This document shows positions 15,207 to 23,822 of a stretch of DNA of 64,000 nucleotides, one piece after another; within the stretch, counting starts at the first letter, position 1; every line of letters starts with the position of its first letter. The notes under the pieces were generated by a model that saw nothing but the letters and a program-made list of their open reading frames with translations, did no database searches and was not told the origin of the DNA. The translations under genes were made by a program, and so were the position numbers. The stretch is taken from the NCBI GenBank assembly GCA_964496595.1, contig CAZCAI010000004.1:1-64000 (forward strand), read 5' to 3'. Source of the stretch: JAAAOZ01 sp964496595 (lineage in GTDB: Bacteria > Chloroflexota > Anaerolineae > B4-G1 > SLSP01).

Positions 15207-17606
15207 ATGCACGCTATGCCCCAATATACCCTGATCCAGGAGAAGACGGAGGCCCTGATCGATTGGGCGGCCACGACGCGCGCGGAGGCCGCGACGCCCT
15301 TCGAGGCCGCGCGGAAGATCGTGCGCCGCTTGGGCGCGCACTATCGCGAGGGACACGCCGAGGTGGGCTTTTGGGCGCCCCATCTGACTGATCCCGACAA
15401 TCCCGCGCAGCAGATCGCTCTGGAGTTGCTGACGCCGCTCGATCCCATCGATGTGCAGGCGCCCAAGCAGAAGACGCGCTTCCAGCGCACGCGATTGCCG
15501 CTCGTCCAGGATGGCGAATACTGCTGGGGCGTCATCACGGGGATGCAGCCCGGCCATCGCGATCAGTTAGGCACATTCTATTGGCTGGCCTATCAAGACA
15601 AACACGATGTCTGGCACAACCTGCCCGATCCACTGGCCGCCTCGGTGCCGTTCGGGACGCAAGCGCCCGCCGAGTTCTACGACATCGAGCACATGCAGCA
15701 GGCGCGCGCCGATCGCGAGCACTTCGCCCATCTGGACACGCGGCCCGATCCCGACGGCGCGCCGCGCATCACCGGGCCGACCAACATCCTGCAAATCCAC
15801 GTCGGCACGGCCTCGCCCGAAGGGACGTTGGCCGGCCTGACGCGCATCTATCGGGAGATCGGCCAGAAGATGGAGGCGGGCGAGCCACTGACCGCCGCCG
15901 AGCAGAATTACATCGCCTACGACGCGATCCAACTGATGCCCATCGAGCCGACGATTGAATATGAGGCCGGCCCCGCGTTCTGGCAGCCGCTGGCAGACGA
16001 ACCGCAGGACGAGGTCTTTACCGTGGCGCTCCGCAGCCCCGATATGACCAACTGGGGCTACGACATTATGACGGTCGCCTCGCCGGCGCCCAACCCGGTG
16101 GCGCTGGGCAGCCAGCGCCCCGACGAGTTGGTCGATCTCATCGCGACGCTGCACAACTTCCCCGGCAAGCCGATCATGATGGTCTTCGACATCGTCTACG
16201 GCCACGCGGATAACCAATCGCTGCCGCTGCTGCCGCCGCAGTTCTTCACCGGGCCGAATATGTACGGGCAAGACCTCAACTTCCGCCATCCGGTGGTGCG
16301 GGCGATGCTGCTGGAGATGCAACGCCGCAAGAGCAACTACGGCGTGGATGGCATCCGCGTCGATGGCGCGCAGGACTTCAAGTACTGGGATGCGGATGCA
16401 CAGGTCTTGCGGCACGACGATGACTATCTCACGCTGATGAACGACATCGAGCAGGAGGTGGCGGGGCAGCGCTATCGCCCGTGGATGATCTTCGAGGATG
16501 GCCGGCCCTGGCCGCGCGACGATTGGGAGTTGGCCTCCACCTATCACGAGGTGACCGATCAGCACCCGAACGTCGTCCAGTGGGGGCCGCTAACCTTTGC
16601 GCACAACACGCCCTTCCTCTTCACCTTCTGGATCAGCAAATGGTGGCGCATTCGCGAGATCACGCGCATCGGCAGCGATTGGATCACGGGCTGCGCTAAT
16701 CACGACACGCTGCGGCGCGGCACGCAGGTCGATCCAGAGGCGCGGATCAACACCTACTTGGGCGATACCCTGCCCGAAATCTTCAAGAAGGCGTATGATA
16801 ATCCGGCGGCCAAGCTCTTCGATTATGCCTGCATGCCGGGGATTCCGATGGACTTCATCAACGCCTCGATGCGCGCGCCGTGGGGCTTCATCCGCAACAC
16901 GGATGATCGCTACGGGGTCAAGGTCGTCTCCGAGGAAGCGCACTTTTTGGATTGGATTATGAATGAGGCGCTCTTTGCCCAGGATCACGTCTTCAAGCGC
17001 CTCAAAGCGATGAGCTTCGTCCATTTGGATGGCCTGCGCCGTTTTATGCGTGCGCTGGATCACACCGTGCAGATCACCCACTATGACCTGCCCGCGATGG
17101 CCAAACTGCTCCAAAACGTCGAGCCGCCGTTGGATAGGCCAACCTTCACCGTCGCCACGCTCAAGGAGATCGCCCGCGCCTGGATGGACGATGTCTATGA
17201 GATCTGCAACGTGAGCCACTATCGGGAGTCAGTATCAGCGCGCACGTCGGATTTCAACAGGGCGGTGCGGGAGTTCCGGCGCGCGCGTCCCTGGCTGATC
17301 AACGATCTGCGCCCCGACGAGCACTTCGATCACCAGCGGCCCGTCAACGGCACCGTGCTCTTCTACGGCCTGCGCCGCGCCCCCGAACCCAAAGATGAGG
17401 ATGCGCCCCGCGAGGAGGTGCTCTTCATCGCCAATATGGAAGGCGCGCCGCGCACACTCACGCCTCTAGAGCTACCCATCCCCGATCTACCGCGTGAGGG
17501 TTGGGAGCTTGCGCTCGCCTCGCCCGATATCGACGCGGCTGAGATCGCGCCCGACCGGCCCATCACGCTGCACGATAGCCAAGGCATCGTCTTCACCCGA
17601 AAATAA
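15207..17606 (+). CDS. GH13-like glycosidase, resembling glucosylglycerol hydrolase (GghA)
   Basis: 799 residues, divergent from marR. A deviant GH13 barrel occupies about 190-640: MMVFDIVYGHADN (region I-like), GIRVDGAQDF with the Asp nucleophile (II), PWMIFEDGRP with the Glu acid/base (III) and ITGCANHDTLRRG (IV). The layout and size recall the glucosylglycerol hydrolases of cyanobacteria, but that substrate call is from memory of the family and tentative. No signal peptide. AAAGGAG lies 6 bases before the ATG at 15207. It may release glucose from an osmolyte or an imported glucoside. Shared control with the mal operon is suggested by the operator at 15047. Confidence 0.7.
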   Translation: MHAMPQYTLIQEKTEALIDWAATTRAEAATPFEAARKIVRRLGAHYREGHAEVGFWAPHLTDPDNPAQQIALELLTPLDPIDVQAPKQKTRFQRTRLPLVQDGEYCWGVITGMQPGHRDQLGTFYWLAYQDKHDVWHNLPDPLAASVPFGTQAPAEFYDIEHMQQARADREHFAHLDTRPDPDGAPRITGPTNILQIHVGTASPEGTLAGLTRIYREIGQKMEAGEPLTAAEQNYIAYDAIQLMPIEPTIEYEAGPAFWQPLADEPQDEVFTVALRSPDMTNWGYDIMTVASPAPNPVALGSQRPDELVDLIATLHNFPGKPIMMVFDIVYGHADNQSLPLLPPQFFTGPNMYGQDLNFRHPVVRAMLLEMQRRKSNYGVDGIRVDGAQDFKYWDADAQVLRHDDDYLTLMNDIEQEVAGQRYRPWMIFEDGRPWPRDDWELASTYHEVTDQHPNVVQWGPLTFAHNTPFLFTFWISKWWRIREITRIGSDWITGCANHDTLRRGTQVDPEARINTYLGDTLPEIFKKAYDNPAAKLFDYACMPGIPMDFINASMRAPWGFIRNTDDRYGVKVVSEEAHFLDWIMNEALFAQDHVFKRLKAMSFVHLDGLRRFMRALDHTVQITHYDLPAMAKLLQNVEPPLDRPTFTVATLKEIARAWMDDVYEICNVSHYRESVSARTSDFNRAVREFRRARPWLINDLRPDEHFDHQRPVNGTVLFYGLRRAPEPKDEDAPREEVLFIANMEGAPRTLTPLELPIPDLPREGWELALASPDIDAAEIAPDRPITLHDSQGIVFTRK

Positions 17607-17630
17607 AAAGGGGACTATCTTAAAAATCAT

Positions 17631-17658
17631 TTGCAAATCGAGCAAAATGGCTTATAAT
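17631..17658 (+). promoter_or_regulatory. promoter of the FmdB-type gene
   Basis: TTGCAA at 17631 and a perfect TATAAT at 17653-17658, 16 bases apart, 27 bases before the ATG. GGGAGGTG is the ribosome site. Confidence 0.75.
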
Positions 17659-17685
17659 AGGCAGTCAGTAGGGAGGTGCGAAACT

Positions 17686-17982
17686 ATGCCGTTATATGAA
17701 TATGAATGCAAAGAATGTGGGTTACGATTCGAACGCCGCCAGAGCTTCTCGGACGAGCGGATCAAAATCTGCCCCGAATGCGAGGGGCCGGTGATCCGCC
17801 TGATCCAGCCGGCCGGGATTATCTTCAAGGGATCGGGGTTCTACGTGACGGATAATCGCACACCTTCATCCACCGCCGTACCTGGCTCACGGAAGGATGA
17901 ACCGGAAGCGAAGGGGGAATCGTCGTCTTCGTCGTCCCCTTCGACCTCATCAGCATCCTCAAACGGCGACGGGAAAGAGTAA
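17686..17982 (+). CDS. FmdB-family zinc-ribbon protein
   Basis: 98 residues. The N-terminal half is the FmdB zinc ribbon: MPLYEYECKECG, then an RRQSFSD turn, then CPECEGPVIRLIQPAGIIFKGSGFY. Two CxxC pairs would bind Zn2+. The rest is a Ser/Pro/Gly/Glu tail of low complexity. Family members were first noted as regulators of formamidase and amidase genes, but their role is poorly known. It has its own promoter and a 16-bp terminator hairpin, so it is monocistronic. I chose the ATG at 17686 because the ribosome site and family N-terminus fit it exactly. Confidence 0.9.
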   Translation: MPLYEYECKECGLRFERRQSFSDERIKICPECEGPVIRLIQPAGIIFKGSGFYVTDNRTPSSTAVPGSRKDEPEAKGESSSSSSPSTSSASSNGDGKE

Positions 17983-18012
17983 CTCACCTCGTTACATTCA
18001 ATACAATATCCA

Positions 18013-18050
18013 AACGGGGCGCGATGTCTTAATCGACATCGCGCCCCGTT
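18013..18050 (+). terminator. hairpin terminator after the FmdB-type gene
   Basis: AACGGGGCGCGATGTC and its exact complement form a 16-bp stem with a TTAATC loop. The T-run after it is weak, so ending may need Rho or be partial. Confidence 0.7.
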
Positions 18051-18128
18051 CTGTGTAGGTTGTACCTATGGCCGAGAGATGGCATTCCGACTGCCAGACA
18101 CACTATTCGCAATTCATCATTCGCAATT

Positions 18129-18186
18129 CGTAGGAGATAGCGGTCGGAATGACATCCCGACAGACGGATTACCAATCCGTCCTACG
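18129..18186. repeat. nested inverted-repeat element
   Basis: Outer arms CGTAGGA (18129-18135) and TCCTACG (18180-18186) enclose two inner hairpins, GTCGG/CCGAC (18143-18161) and GACGGATT-ACC-AATCCGTC (18163-18181). A cloverleaf-like fold is possible. It sits just past the end of the GT2 gene. It reads like a small dispersed palindromic element; other copies are not seen in this window. Confidence 0.55.
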
Positions 18187-18187
18187 C

Positions 18188-19186
18188 CTATCTTTGCAGA
18201 ACTCCATGCTGAAGCAAGCCAATCCCCAGGCCCGCGCCCTGCCCCCAGACACGCAGGAAGGTCACGCCGGGCCACAGTAGCGCGACGAGGCGATCTCGCG
18301 GCCAGGCCCAGCGCACGAAGGGCACGGTCGTGGTGAAGAAGGCGAGCAACAGAGCCAACGCGCCCCACAGCAGCGGAGGCCACAGGAGCGAGGCGACTAG
18401 CACGAGGCCCAAGAGTAAGTTTAGCGCGAACTGGATCTTCAACGTCGGATCGGTATGCGTGTCGCCCTGGATCTTATCGGGGAAGCGGAGGTAGAGGAGC
18501 GAGCGCCAATAACCGAAGCGCGCCTTCCGCGCCAAGTAGGCCCGCAGTGTCGCCGGATGGCGATGCCACACCCAGGCATCGGGCACGAAGACGAAGCGAT
18601 GGCCCTCACGCGCCAGCCGAAACGAGAGGTCGATGTCCTCCGCCGAGGGGATGGGGAAGGCGGTATCGAAGCCGCCGTGTTCGACCAGCAGCGCGCGCCG
18701 ATAGGCGGCGGCGTAGGTATCGATGAAGTCGATGCGCGGCAACTCCGCCATCCGCTCGTAGCGAATGTCAAACTCCAATTGAACCAGGCGCGCGATGGTC
18801 GAGGTCTGCCGCGTGCGGTACGTCCCCTTCGCGCCCATCACCTCTGGATCATCAAACGGCGCCGTCATCCGCTCTAACCAGGTCGGGGCCGGCTCGCAGT
18901 CGGCATCGGTGAAGAGCACGATCTCGCCCCGCGCCGCCTCGATGCCGGCGTTGCGCGCCGCTGACGGCCCGCCGTGCTGAATGCGCAGCACGTGATCCGC
19001 GCCCGCCGCGCGCGCCGCCGCGCCCGTCGCATCCGAGGAACTGTCATCCACCACTAAGATCTCGTAGCGCTCGCGAGCCACGGACTGGGCCGCCAAGGCC
19101 GCCACACACTTGCCAATCACATCGTCGGCGTTGTAGGCGGGGACGATAATCGAATAGTCATAGGTCATCGCATTATGCTGACTCAA
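18188..19186 (-). CDS. family 2 glycosyltransferase, membrane-anchored
   Basis: About 332 residues. The GT-A fold begins YSIIVPAYNADDVIGKCV, with VVDDSSSD (nucleotide-sugar binding), TDADCEP (the DxD metal site), and EDIDLSFR as the acceptor/base block. Two or three hydrophobic segments close the protein (about 245-305), so it works at the cytoplasmic face of the membrane. AGGAGG stands 5 bases before a TTG at 19186, which I prefer over the GTG at 19192 or ATG at 19168. It overlaps the upstream YbhN-like gene by 14 bases. The pair probably builds a cell-surface glycan or glycolipid. Confidence 0.85.
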   Translation of the reverse strand: MSQHNAMTYDYSIIVPAYNADDVIGKCVAALAAQSVARERYEILVVDDSSSDATGAAARAAGADHVLRIQHGGPSAARNAGIEAARGEIVLFTDADCEPAPTWLERMTAPFDDPEVMGAKGTYRTRQTSTIARLVQLEFDIRYERMAELPRIDFIDTYAAAYRRALLVEHGGFDTAFPIPSAEDIDLSFRLAREGHRFVFVPDAWVWHRHPATLRAYLARKARFGYWRSLLYLRFPDKIQGDTHTDPTLKIQFALNLLLGLVLVASLLWPPLLWGALALLLAFFTTTVPFVRWAWPRDRLVALLWPGVTFLRVWGQGAGLGIGLLQHGVLQR

Positions 19187-20201
19187 GGGCACCTCCTTGT
19201 AGGCGCGACCACAAAATCAACAAGCCCGCCGCGATCAAGGGCGGCCCCATCACCACCAAGTGCAACACGAGCCCCACGGCCAGCGCGCGGTCGCTCGAGA
19301 CGCCGAACAACCCCAGCGCGACGACGCAGACGCCCTCGAAGACGCCCAGCCGTCCTGGCGTGGGCACCGCCGCGCCGCCCAACATCAGCGCCGCCTGGAG
19401 GAAGATCGCCGCGCCGATAGAGTGAATGCCGAAGGCAGCCATCACGGCCCAGTTGGCCGCCATCCCCAAGCCCCACGTGACCACCGTCCATAGCAGCGCC
19501 CACGCGGAGGATTTGGGCTGGCGAATCGCCTCCAAACCTTGCGCGATGCCCTGCAAACGCGGCATCAGCGCCGCGACCCAGGCGTCGGGCAGCCAGGTCA
19601 ACAGCTTCCGCAGCCACGCGAAGAGCGTCGCTTGCCAGTGCAATCCGGCCCAGAGCACGCCCATGCCCAAGATAAAGACCAAGGCGGTGCCCCACGTCGA
19701 TTGCTGGAACCATTGCGTCTGCGGCCCCCACGCCAACAGCAACAGCCCGCAGACGACCAGCGCCAGGAGATCCCACACCTTCTCGATGGCGATGCTACCC
19801 AGCGCCTCCGATGCGCCGACATCGCGCTCCGGGCTGATCCACATCGCGCGGACGACGTGGCCGCCCTGCATCGGCACCACCAAATTCGCCGCCTGGCCGA
19901 CCAAGAGCGCAGTCATCACGGGAAGCAGCCGCGCCATCGAGCGATAAAGCAGCGCCTGCCAGCGCCACGCCCGCGAGAAAAAGGTGCCCGCAATCGCCAA
20001 CGTACTCACCAGCACCCAGCGATAATTCGCCGAGGTGAGCGCCTGCTGCACGGCCAACCAATCCAGCTCCCGCGCCAGCAGCCACGCGATCACCGCCAGC
20101 GTGATCAAGCCAAAGCCCCAGCGAACGAGCCGCCCGTTGGCGACCTTGCGCATCTGCACCGTATTCAACTTACCGAGTTGCTCACTTGCCCATCGATTCA
20201 T
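19173..20201 (-). CDS. lysylphosphatidylglycerol synthase TM-region / YbhN-family membrane protein
   Basis: 342 residues with about eight membrane segments and the family marks SRAWRWQALL near residue 75, the glycine/proline stretch VGQAANLVVPMQGGHVVRA near 100, and PTPGRLGVFEGVCV near 285. This flippase-like domain moves or anchors lipids in the MprF and AglD families. The soluble lysyl-transferase domain of MprF is absent, so it is a transporter-type or lipid-linked-sugar partner. Overlap with the following GT2 gene supports a shared role in membrane glycolipid or polyprenol-sugar handling, which is inference. Confidence 0.85.
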   Translation of the reverse strand: MNRWASEQLGKLNTVQMRKVANGRLVRWGFGLITLAVIAWLLARELDWLAVQQALTSANYRWVLVSTLAIAGTFFSRAWRWQALLYRSMARLLPVMTALLVGQAANLVVPMQGGHVVRAMWISPERDVGASEALGSIAIEKVWDLLALVVCGLLLLAWGPQTQWFQQSTWGTALVFILGMGVLWAGLHWQATLFAWLRKLLTWLPDAWVAALMPRLQGIAQGLEAIRQPKSSAWALLWTVVTWGLGMAANWAVMAAFGIHSIGAAIFLQAALMLGGAAVPTPGRLGVFEGVCVVALGLFGVSSDRALAVGLVLHLVVMGPPLIAAGLLILWSRLQGGALESA

Positions 20202-20251
20202 AAATACTTACGCCATACCTTCCTTCTCACCTTCTATTTTTTCACTCGTTC

Positions 20252-20345
20252 GTAGTCAGGCACGAAACGAAGTGGCGTGCCGTCATGATCTCCTAAAAAA
20301 ACTCCTCCGCTTGAGCCTTTTAGGCTCCGCTTCGAGGCTGACTAC
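20252..20345. repeat. inverted-repeat-bounded intergenic element (about 94 bp)
   Basis: GTAGTCAG (20252-20259) and CTGACTAC (20338-20345) are terminal inverted repeats. Inside are GGCACG/CGTGCC (20259-20282) and GAGCC-TTTTA-GGCTC, with the phrase CTCCGCTT repeated on both sides of the inner hairpin. No coding frame is credible. It resembles a small non-autonomous palindromic element or transcript-end structure between the YbhN-like gene and the glycosidase-like gene. Confidence 0.5.
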
Positions 20346-20353
20346 AAACCGAC

Positions 20354-21679
20354 CTAGTCCCGCACATACGAAAGCCACGTCTCCCCGAACGGCGTCCACG
20401 TACCCGTCTCTAAATTGATGATGTTGCCGGTGGGATAGTCCGGGTAGCCCAGGCTGAACCAGCACCAGCGCTGCACCAAACGTCCGCCATCGGTCGGATC
20501 GCCCAGCGCCGGATCGGAGGCCGTGAGGAAGAATTGCCACGTCTCGCGCAGGAACTCGGCCATCCGCGCCTCCGGGAATCCGTAATCCGGCGGCATCGGG
20601 ACGCCAAACTCGGAGATGATGAGCGGCTGTCCTCTGTAACCGTGCGCGGCCATCCAGCGCCGAAACTCATAGATCTGGGCGCGAAACGCCGCCAAATTGC
20701 CGGAATCATCCACGCCGTAGAGGACGCCGGTGTTGTCGGGTAAGCCCGGCGGAATATCGACGCCCCACGCATCGCGCTCCTCGCGCAGCATGTAGTTGTG
20801 GATGTGCCACGCCTGCGCGGGCAGCGACGCGCCGTAACTCGCGTGGTAGGCCGCCAGCGCCCGCTCTAGATAGCGATGTCGCAGCGCCGAGGGCTGCGCG
20901 ATGCCGCCCGCCGCCACCACAGCGCCGGGATCGCCCGCTTTGATGGCCGTGTAGGCCTCGTGATAAAGCTGGGCGTAGACCTCCGGCGTGACGTTGTCCT
21001 GCCAGCGCACATCCGGCTCGTTGGAGATCAACCAGAGCGAGCCGGGGCGCGCCGCCGCGACCGCCGTCAACGTCGGGGCCTCCGGCGAGAGCTTTCCGCC
21101 CCGGAAGCGCACGGTCTGTGCGTACTCCACGCCGGGCGGGATCACGGGCGACGAGCGCGCCGCCCAATCCATCACCCAACCGACCTCCAACGCAGCAAGC
21201 ACATCCACGATCTGCGAGGAGCTTGCGCCGTAGGGAACGGACACGCCCAAGCGGAAGCGCTCACCCGGCGGGACGTTGAAGCCCGCAGGCGGCGGGGGCG
21301 GCGGCGCATCCACGAGACTCTCTGGCGTTGGTGTGGGCGCGGACGTCGAGGTCATCGCGACCTCGGCGGTGGGGATGACGGCGGATGCTTGAGAAAGTGT
21401 GGGCGTAGGTGTGGGCGGCGGTGTCGATGGGAGCGAAGCCGGCGCTTTCGTGGACGTCGGCGCCGGGGACGGCGTGCGCGCCGTCCCCGGCGTGCGCGTC
21501 GGGATCAGCGGCTCCGGCGTGCGCGTGGACGCTGGCGTCGAGGTCGACGTCGGCCCGACCAGCAGCAACGCAGTCGCAGCGCCATCCGGCAGCGTCGAAA
21601 GGCCGATCAAGATCCCGCCGATCAAGATCAGCCCCAGGCCCGCGATGGGTATGATGTAGGTGTAACGTTTTTTTGTCAT
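20354..21679 (-). CDS. membrane-anchored clan-A glycoside-hydrolase-like protein
   Basis: 441 residues. One N-terminal membrane segment (about 7-28) anchors the protein outside the cell. A Thr/Pro/Ser linker (about 42-135) follows, then a TIM-barrel-like domain. Its LWLISNEPDVRW (acid/base Glu after Asn) and LIISEFGVPMPPDYG (nucleophile Glu) are the strand-4 and strand-7 motifs of clan A glycosidases such as GH5, GH39 or GH53. AWHIHNYM fits the conserved His-x-Tyr strand. The family and substrate cannot be fixed by eye. It is the last gene of a three-gene surface-protein operon. Confidence 0.7.
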   Translation of the reverse strand: MTKKRYTYIIPIAGLGLILIGGILIGLSTLPDGAATALLLVGPTSTSTPASTRTPEPLIPTRTPGTARTPSPAPTSTKAPASLPSTPPPTPTPTLSQASAVIPTAEVAMTSTSAPTPTPESLVDAPPPPPPAGFNVPPGERFRLGVSVPYGASSSQIVDVLAALEVGWVMDWAARSSPVIPPGVEYAQTVRFRGGKLSPEAPTLTAVAAARPGSLWLISNEPDVRWQDNVTPEVYAQLYHEAYTAIKAGDPGAVVAAGGIAQPSALRHRYLERALAAYHASYGASLPAQAWHIHNYMLREERDAWGVDIPPGLPDNTGVLYGVDDSGNLAAFRAQIYEFRRWMAAHGYRGQPLIISEFGVPMPPDYGFPEARMAEFLRETWQFFLTASDPALGDPTDGGRLVQRWCWFSLGYPDYPTGNIINLETGTWTPFGETWLSYVRD

Positions 21680-21725
21680 ATCTAAGACACAGTGTATTGC
21701 GTATTGCGTAATTCGTAATAAAAGT

Positions 21726-23822
21726 TCATTCGTCTTGATGCCCTTGCATCGGCAGGGCGGGATCGCCCAGCAAGATGAAGCTCACCTCGGCGTCTCGCGC
21801 GGAGGCGGCGCGCCAGCCTTGGAGCAGCGCATCGCCCAGGCGCGCGCCCTCGACCCAGGCTTGGCGGAACGCCAGCGCCATCGGGCGCTGGTCGGCGGTC
21901 GTCGTCTCGCCCGTCGGCCCGACGAGCGCCGCTACACCCTCCGGCGCGCGGAGCCACGCCTCGCCCAGCCCCTCGTGCGTCGGATGGGTGATGTTGGCGC
22001 ATAGGCACGTCCAGGCGACGACGACGGTCGGCGCCCGCCACGCGCCGGCATCCTCGCGGGTGAGAAGCTGCTGGTCGCTCAGCATCGGCAGGCTTCCGTG
22101 CCCCGAGTAGGTTATTATAACCGATCTATCCGATTCTGCGCGCAGCCAACGGAGGAGCTTGGCGCGTGCATCCGTCTCCGATGCGGAGAGGCGCGCATCG
22201 GAGGGGGCCACTTCCGCCAGGTCATCGGCCAGCGCATCGAAGGACGGCTCATCATCGACAAGTAACATGTGTCGGAGCGGCGGCGACCACGCTAACGTTT
22301 TCTCCACCATAACCGCGACCTCGGTCGCTGTTGTCGCCGGGAAACGGCCCACGGCAATCAATGGTTCACCATCCTGGCCCTGAACCAGCGCGTGATCGGA
22401 GGGCGTGCGGCCCATCACCGCCGTTCGCACCCATCCGGTCGGAACCAGCGGCTGATCCGGCTGCCAGAGCGCCGCCGGATCGGCCACGGCATCACCCACC
22501 AGCAGGAGATAGCGCAATTGCCCTCGGTCGTGCAGCGTTTGCACGGCATCTCGAATGGCGCGCGCGGTCGGCAAGCCCTCGCTAAATGTATCGTAGACCT
22601 GCGCGGGTGTGACGAGCGTCACAGTCAGACCCTCGGTCTCGCGCACGGCCAGCAAGGGAGCCAGCGGCGCGTGGAACTCGCGGGGCGCGATGATCAAGTA
22701 GGAGGTCGCCAGCAGCGTGGGCATGGAGAGCGCCTCCCGCGGGCGGATGAGATCCGGGGCCGGCGCCGCCTCTGGCCGGCCGATCCAGCCCTGCCCGCCG
22801 GGTTCCTGGGGAAGACAACGCCGTCCACCTTCAACCTGGGCGATTTCGCCCACTTCCGCGTGCCAGATCTCTCCGGATGATGAGGCTATCAGGAGATGAA
22901 CGTCGTCGGGCACGTCCTCCCAACAGGCCGCCGAAGCGCTCGTCGCGCGCCACTGCGCCCATCCTTCATCATCACCGAAGCGTAGGTTGCGCGTCCAGGT
23001 AATCGTGATGGCGTCAATCCACGTCACATCGACGGGCGCGCCGGTATCGCCGGGCGCATCTAAGACCAAGGTGTGCAAGTCGGCGCCGTCGGTCGCCAAC
23101 GCCACATCTTCGACCGCCCACGCCGTCATTTCGGAGCCATCCCAGAAGTGATCGCTCACCTCCGCACCGTCCCACAGGACGCGCAGGTGATGATCCGGCG
23201 ATTGGGGCGCGCGGCTCTGACCCCACACGCGCAGACCCAAGGCGACGGGGCCGGAAACGGCGTCGGTCAGGGGGAGCGTGAGCGTCAGGACATCGGGCGC
23301 GAAGAGCGAGCGCCAGAACCACGGGCGCGTTGTCGGGGCGGCGGCGCGGTAGACGAGATCGGGGGCGTGGCGCAGCGTGGCGGTCGTTGTCACCTGGAAG
23401 GGCGCGTGCAGCGAGGTTGACGGCGCGGATGACATTGGCGTCCCCGGCGACCCCAATGTCAAAGTGTACGTGCCCGCCGGGCCGAGATCCTCCAGATCCA
23501 TCGTCGTCTGGCCGGAGAAGAGCAGGCCGGGGCCATGCGGCGCGTCGATCCACTGGGTCGGGACGTCGCGTCCGGCCTGTTGGAGGCGCACGTTTTCGTG
23601 GCTCAGCGTCGTGGGATCGAGGCCCTGGGCGCGCCACCAATCGGCGCCTAACCAGCGCGGGCCATCGGCGCGGACGGCGAGCGTCCATTGAAAAGGGGGC
23701 GAGGGCGGCGTGGCCGGGCTTGAGGGGGAAGTCGAAGGGCGCGCGCCACATCTGGCGAGGCCGAGGCCGGCCAACAGCACAAGGCCAACCGCCAGCAGGA
23801 GGCTATGCGGATGACGTCTCAC
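21726..23822 (-). CDS. C25-like (gingipain-type) cysteine peptidase lipoprotein
   Basis: 698 residues. GTG at 23822 overlaps the upstream stop (GTGA) and puts RRHPHS before the hydrophobic signal, which ends LARC, a slightly atypical lipobox. Beta-rich domains fill about 45-370. The C-terminal part has C25 features: YLIIAPREFHAPLAPLLAVR, LRYLLLVGDAVADP, VGRFPA, ITYSGHGS with the catalytic His, and VVVAWTCLCANITHP where one Cys would be the nucleophile. It ends FILLGDPALPMQ, as in many C25 proteins. Peptidase activity is inferred from motifs. It would act outside the membrane, possibly on the co-encoded surface proteins. Confidence 0.75.
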   Translation of the reverse strand: MRRHPHSLLLAVGLVLLAGLGLARCGARPSTSPSSPATPPSPPFQWTLAVRADGPRWLGADWWRAQGLDPTTLSHENVRLQQAGRDVPTQWIDAPHGPGLLFSGQTTMDLEDLGPAGTYTLTLGSPGTPMSSAPSTSLHAPFQVTTTATLRHAPDLVYRAAAPTTRPWFWRSLFAPDVLTLTLPLTDAVSGPVALGLRVWGQSRAPQSPDHHLRVLWDGAEVSDHFWDGSEMTAWAVEDVALATDGADLHTLVLDAPGDTGAPVDVTWIDAITITWTRNLRFGDDEGWAQWRATSASAACWEDVPDDVHLLIASSSGEIWHAEVGEIAQVEGGRRCLPQEPGGQGWIGRPEAAPAPDLIRPREALSMPTLLATSYLIIAPREFHAPLAPLLAVRETEGLTVTLVTPAQVYDTFSEGLPTARAIRDAVQTLHDRGQLRYLLLVGDAVADPAALWQPDQPLVPTGWVRTAVMGRTPSDHALVQGQDGEPLIAVGRFPATTATEVAVMVEKTLAWSPPLRHMLLVDDEPSFDALADDLAEVAPSDARLSASETDARAKLLRWLRAESDRSVIITYSGHGSLPMLSDQQLLTREDAGAWRAPTVVVAWTCLCANITHPTHEGLGEAWLRAPEGVAALVGPTGETTTADQRPMALAFRQAWVEGARLGDALLQGWRAASARDAEVSFILLGDPALPMQGHQDE

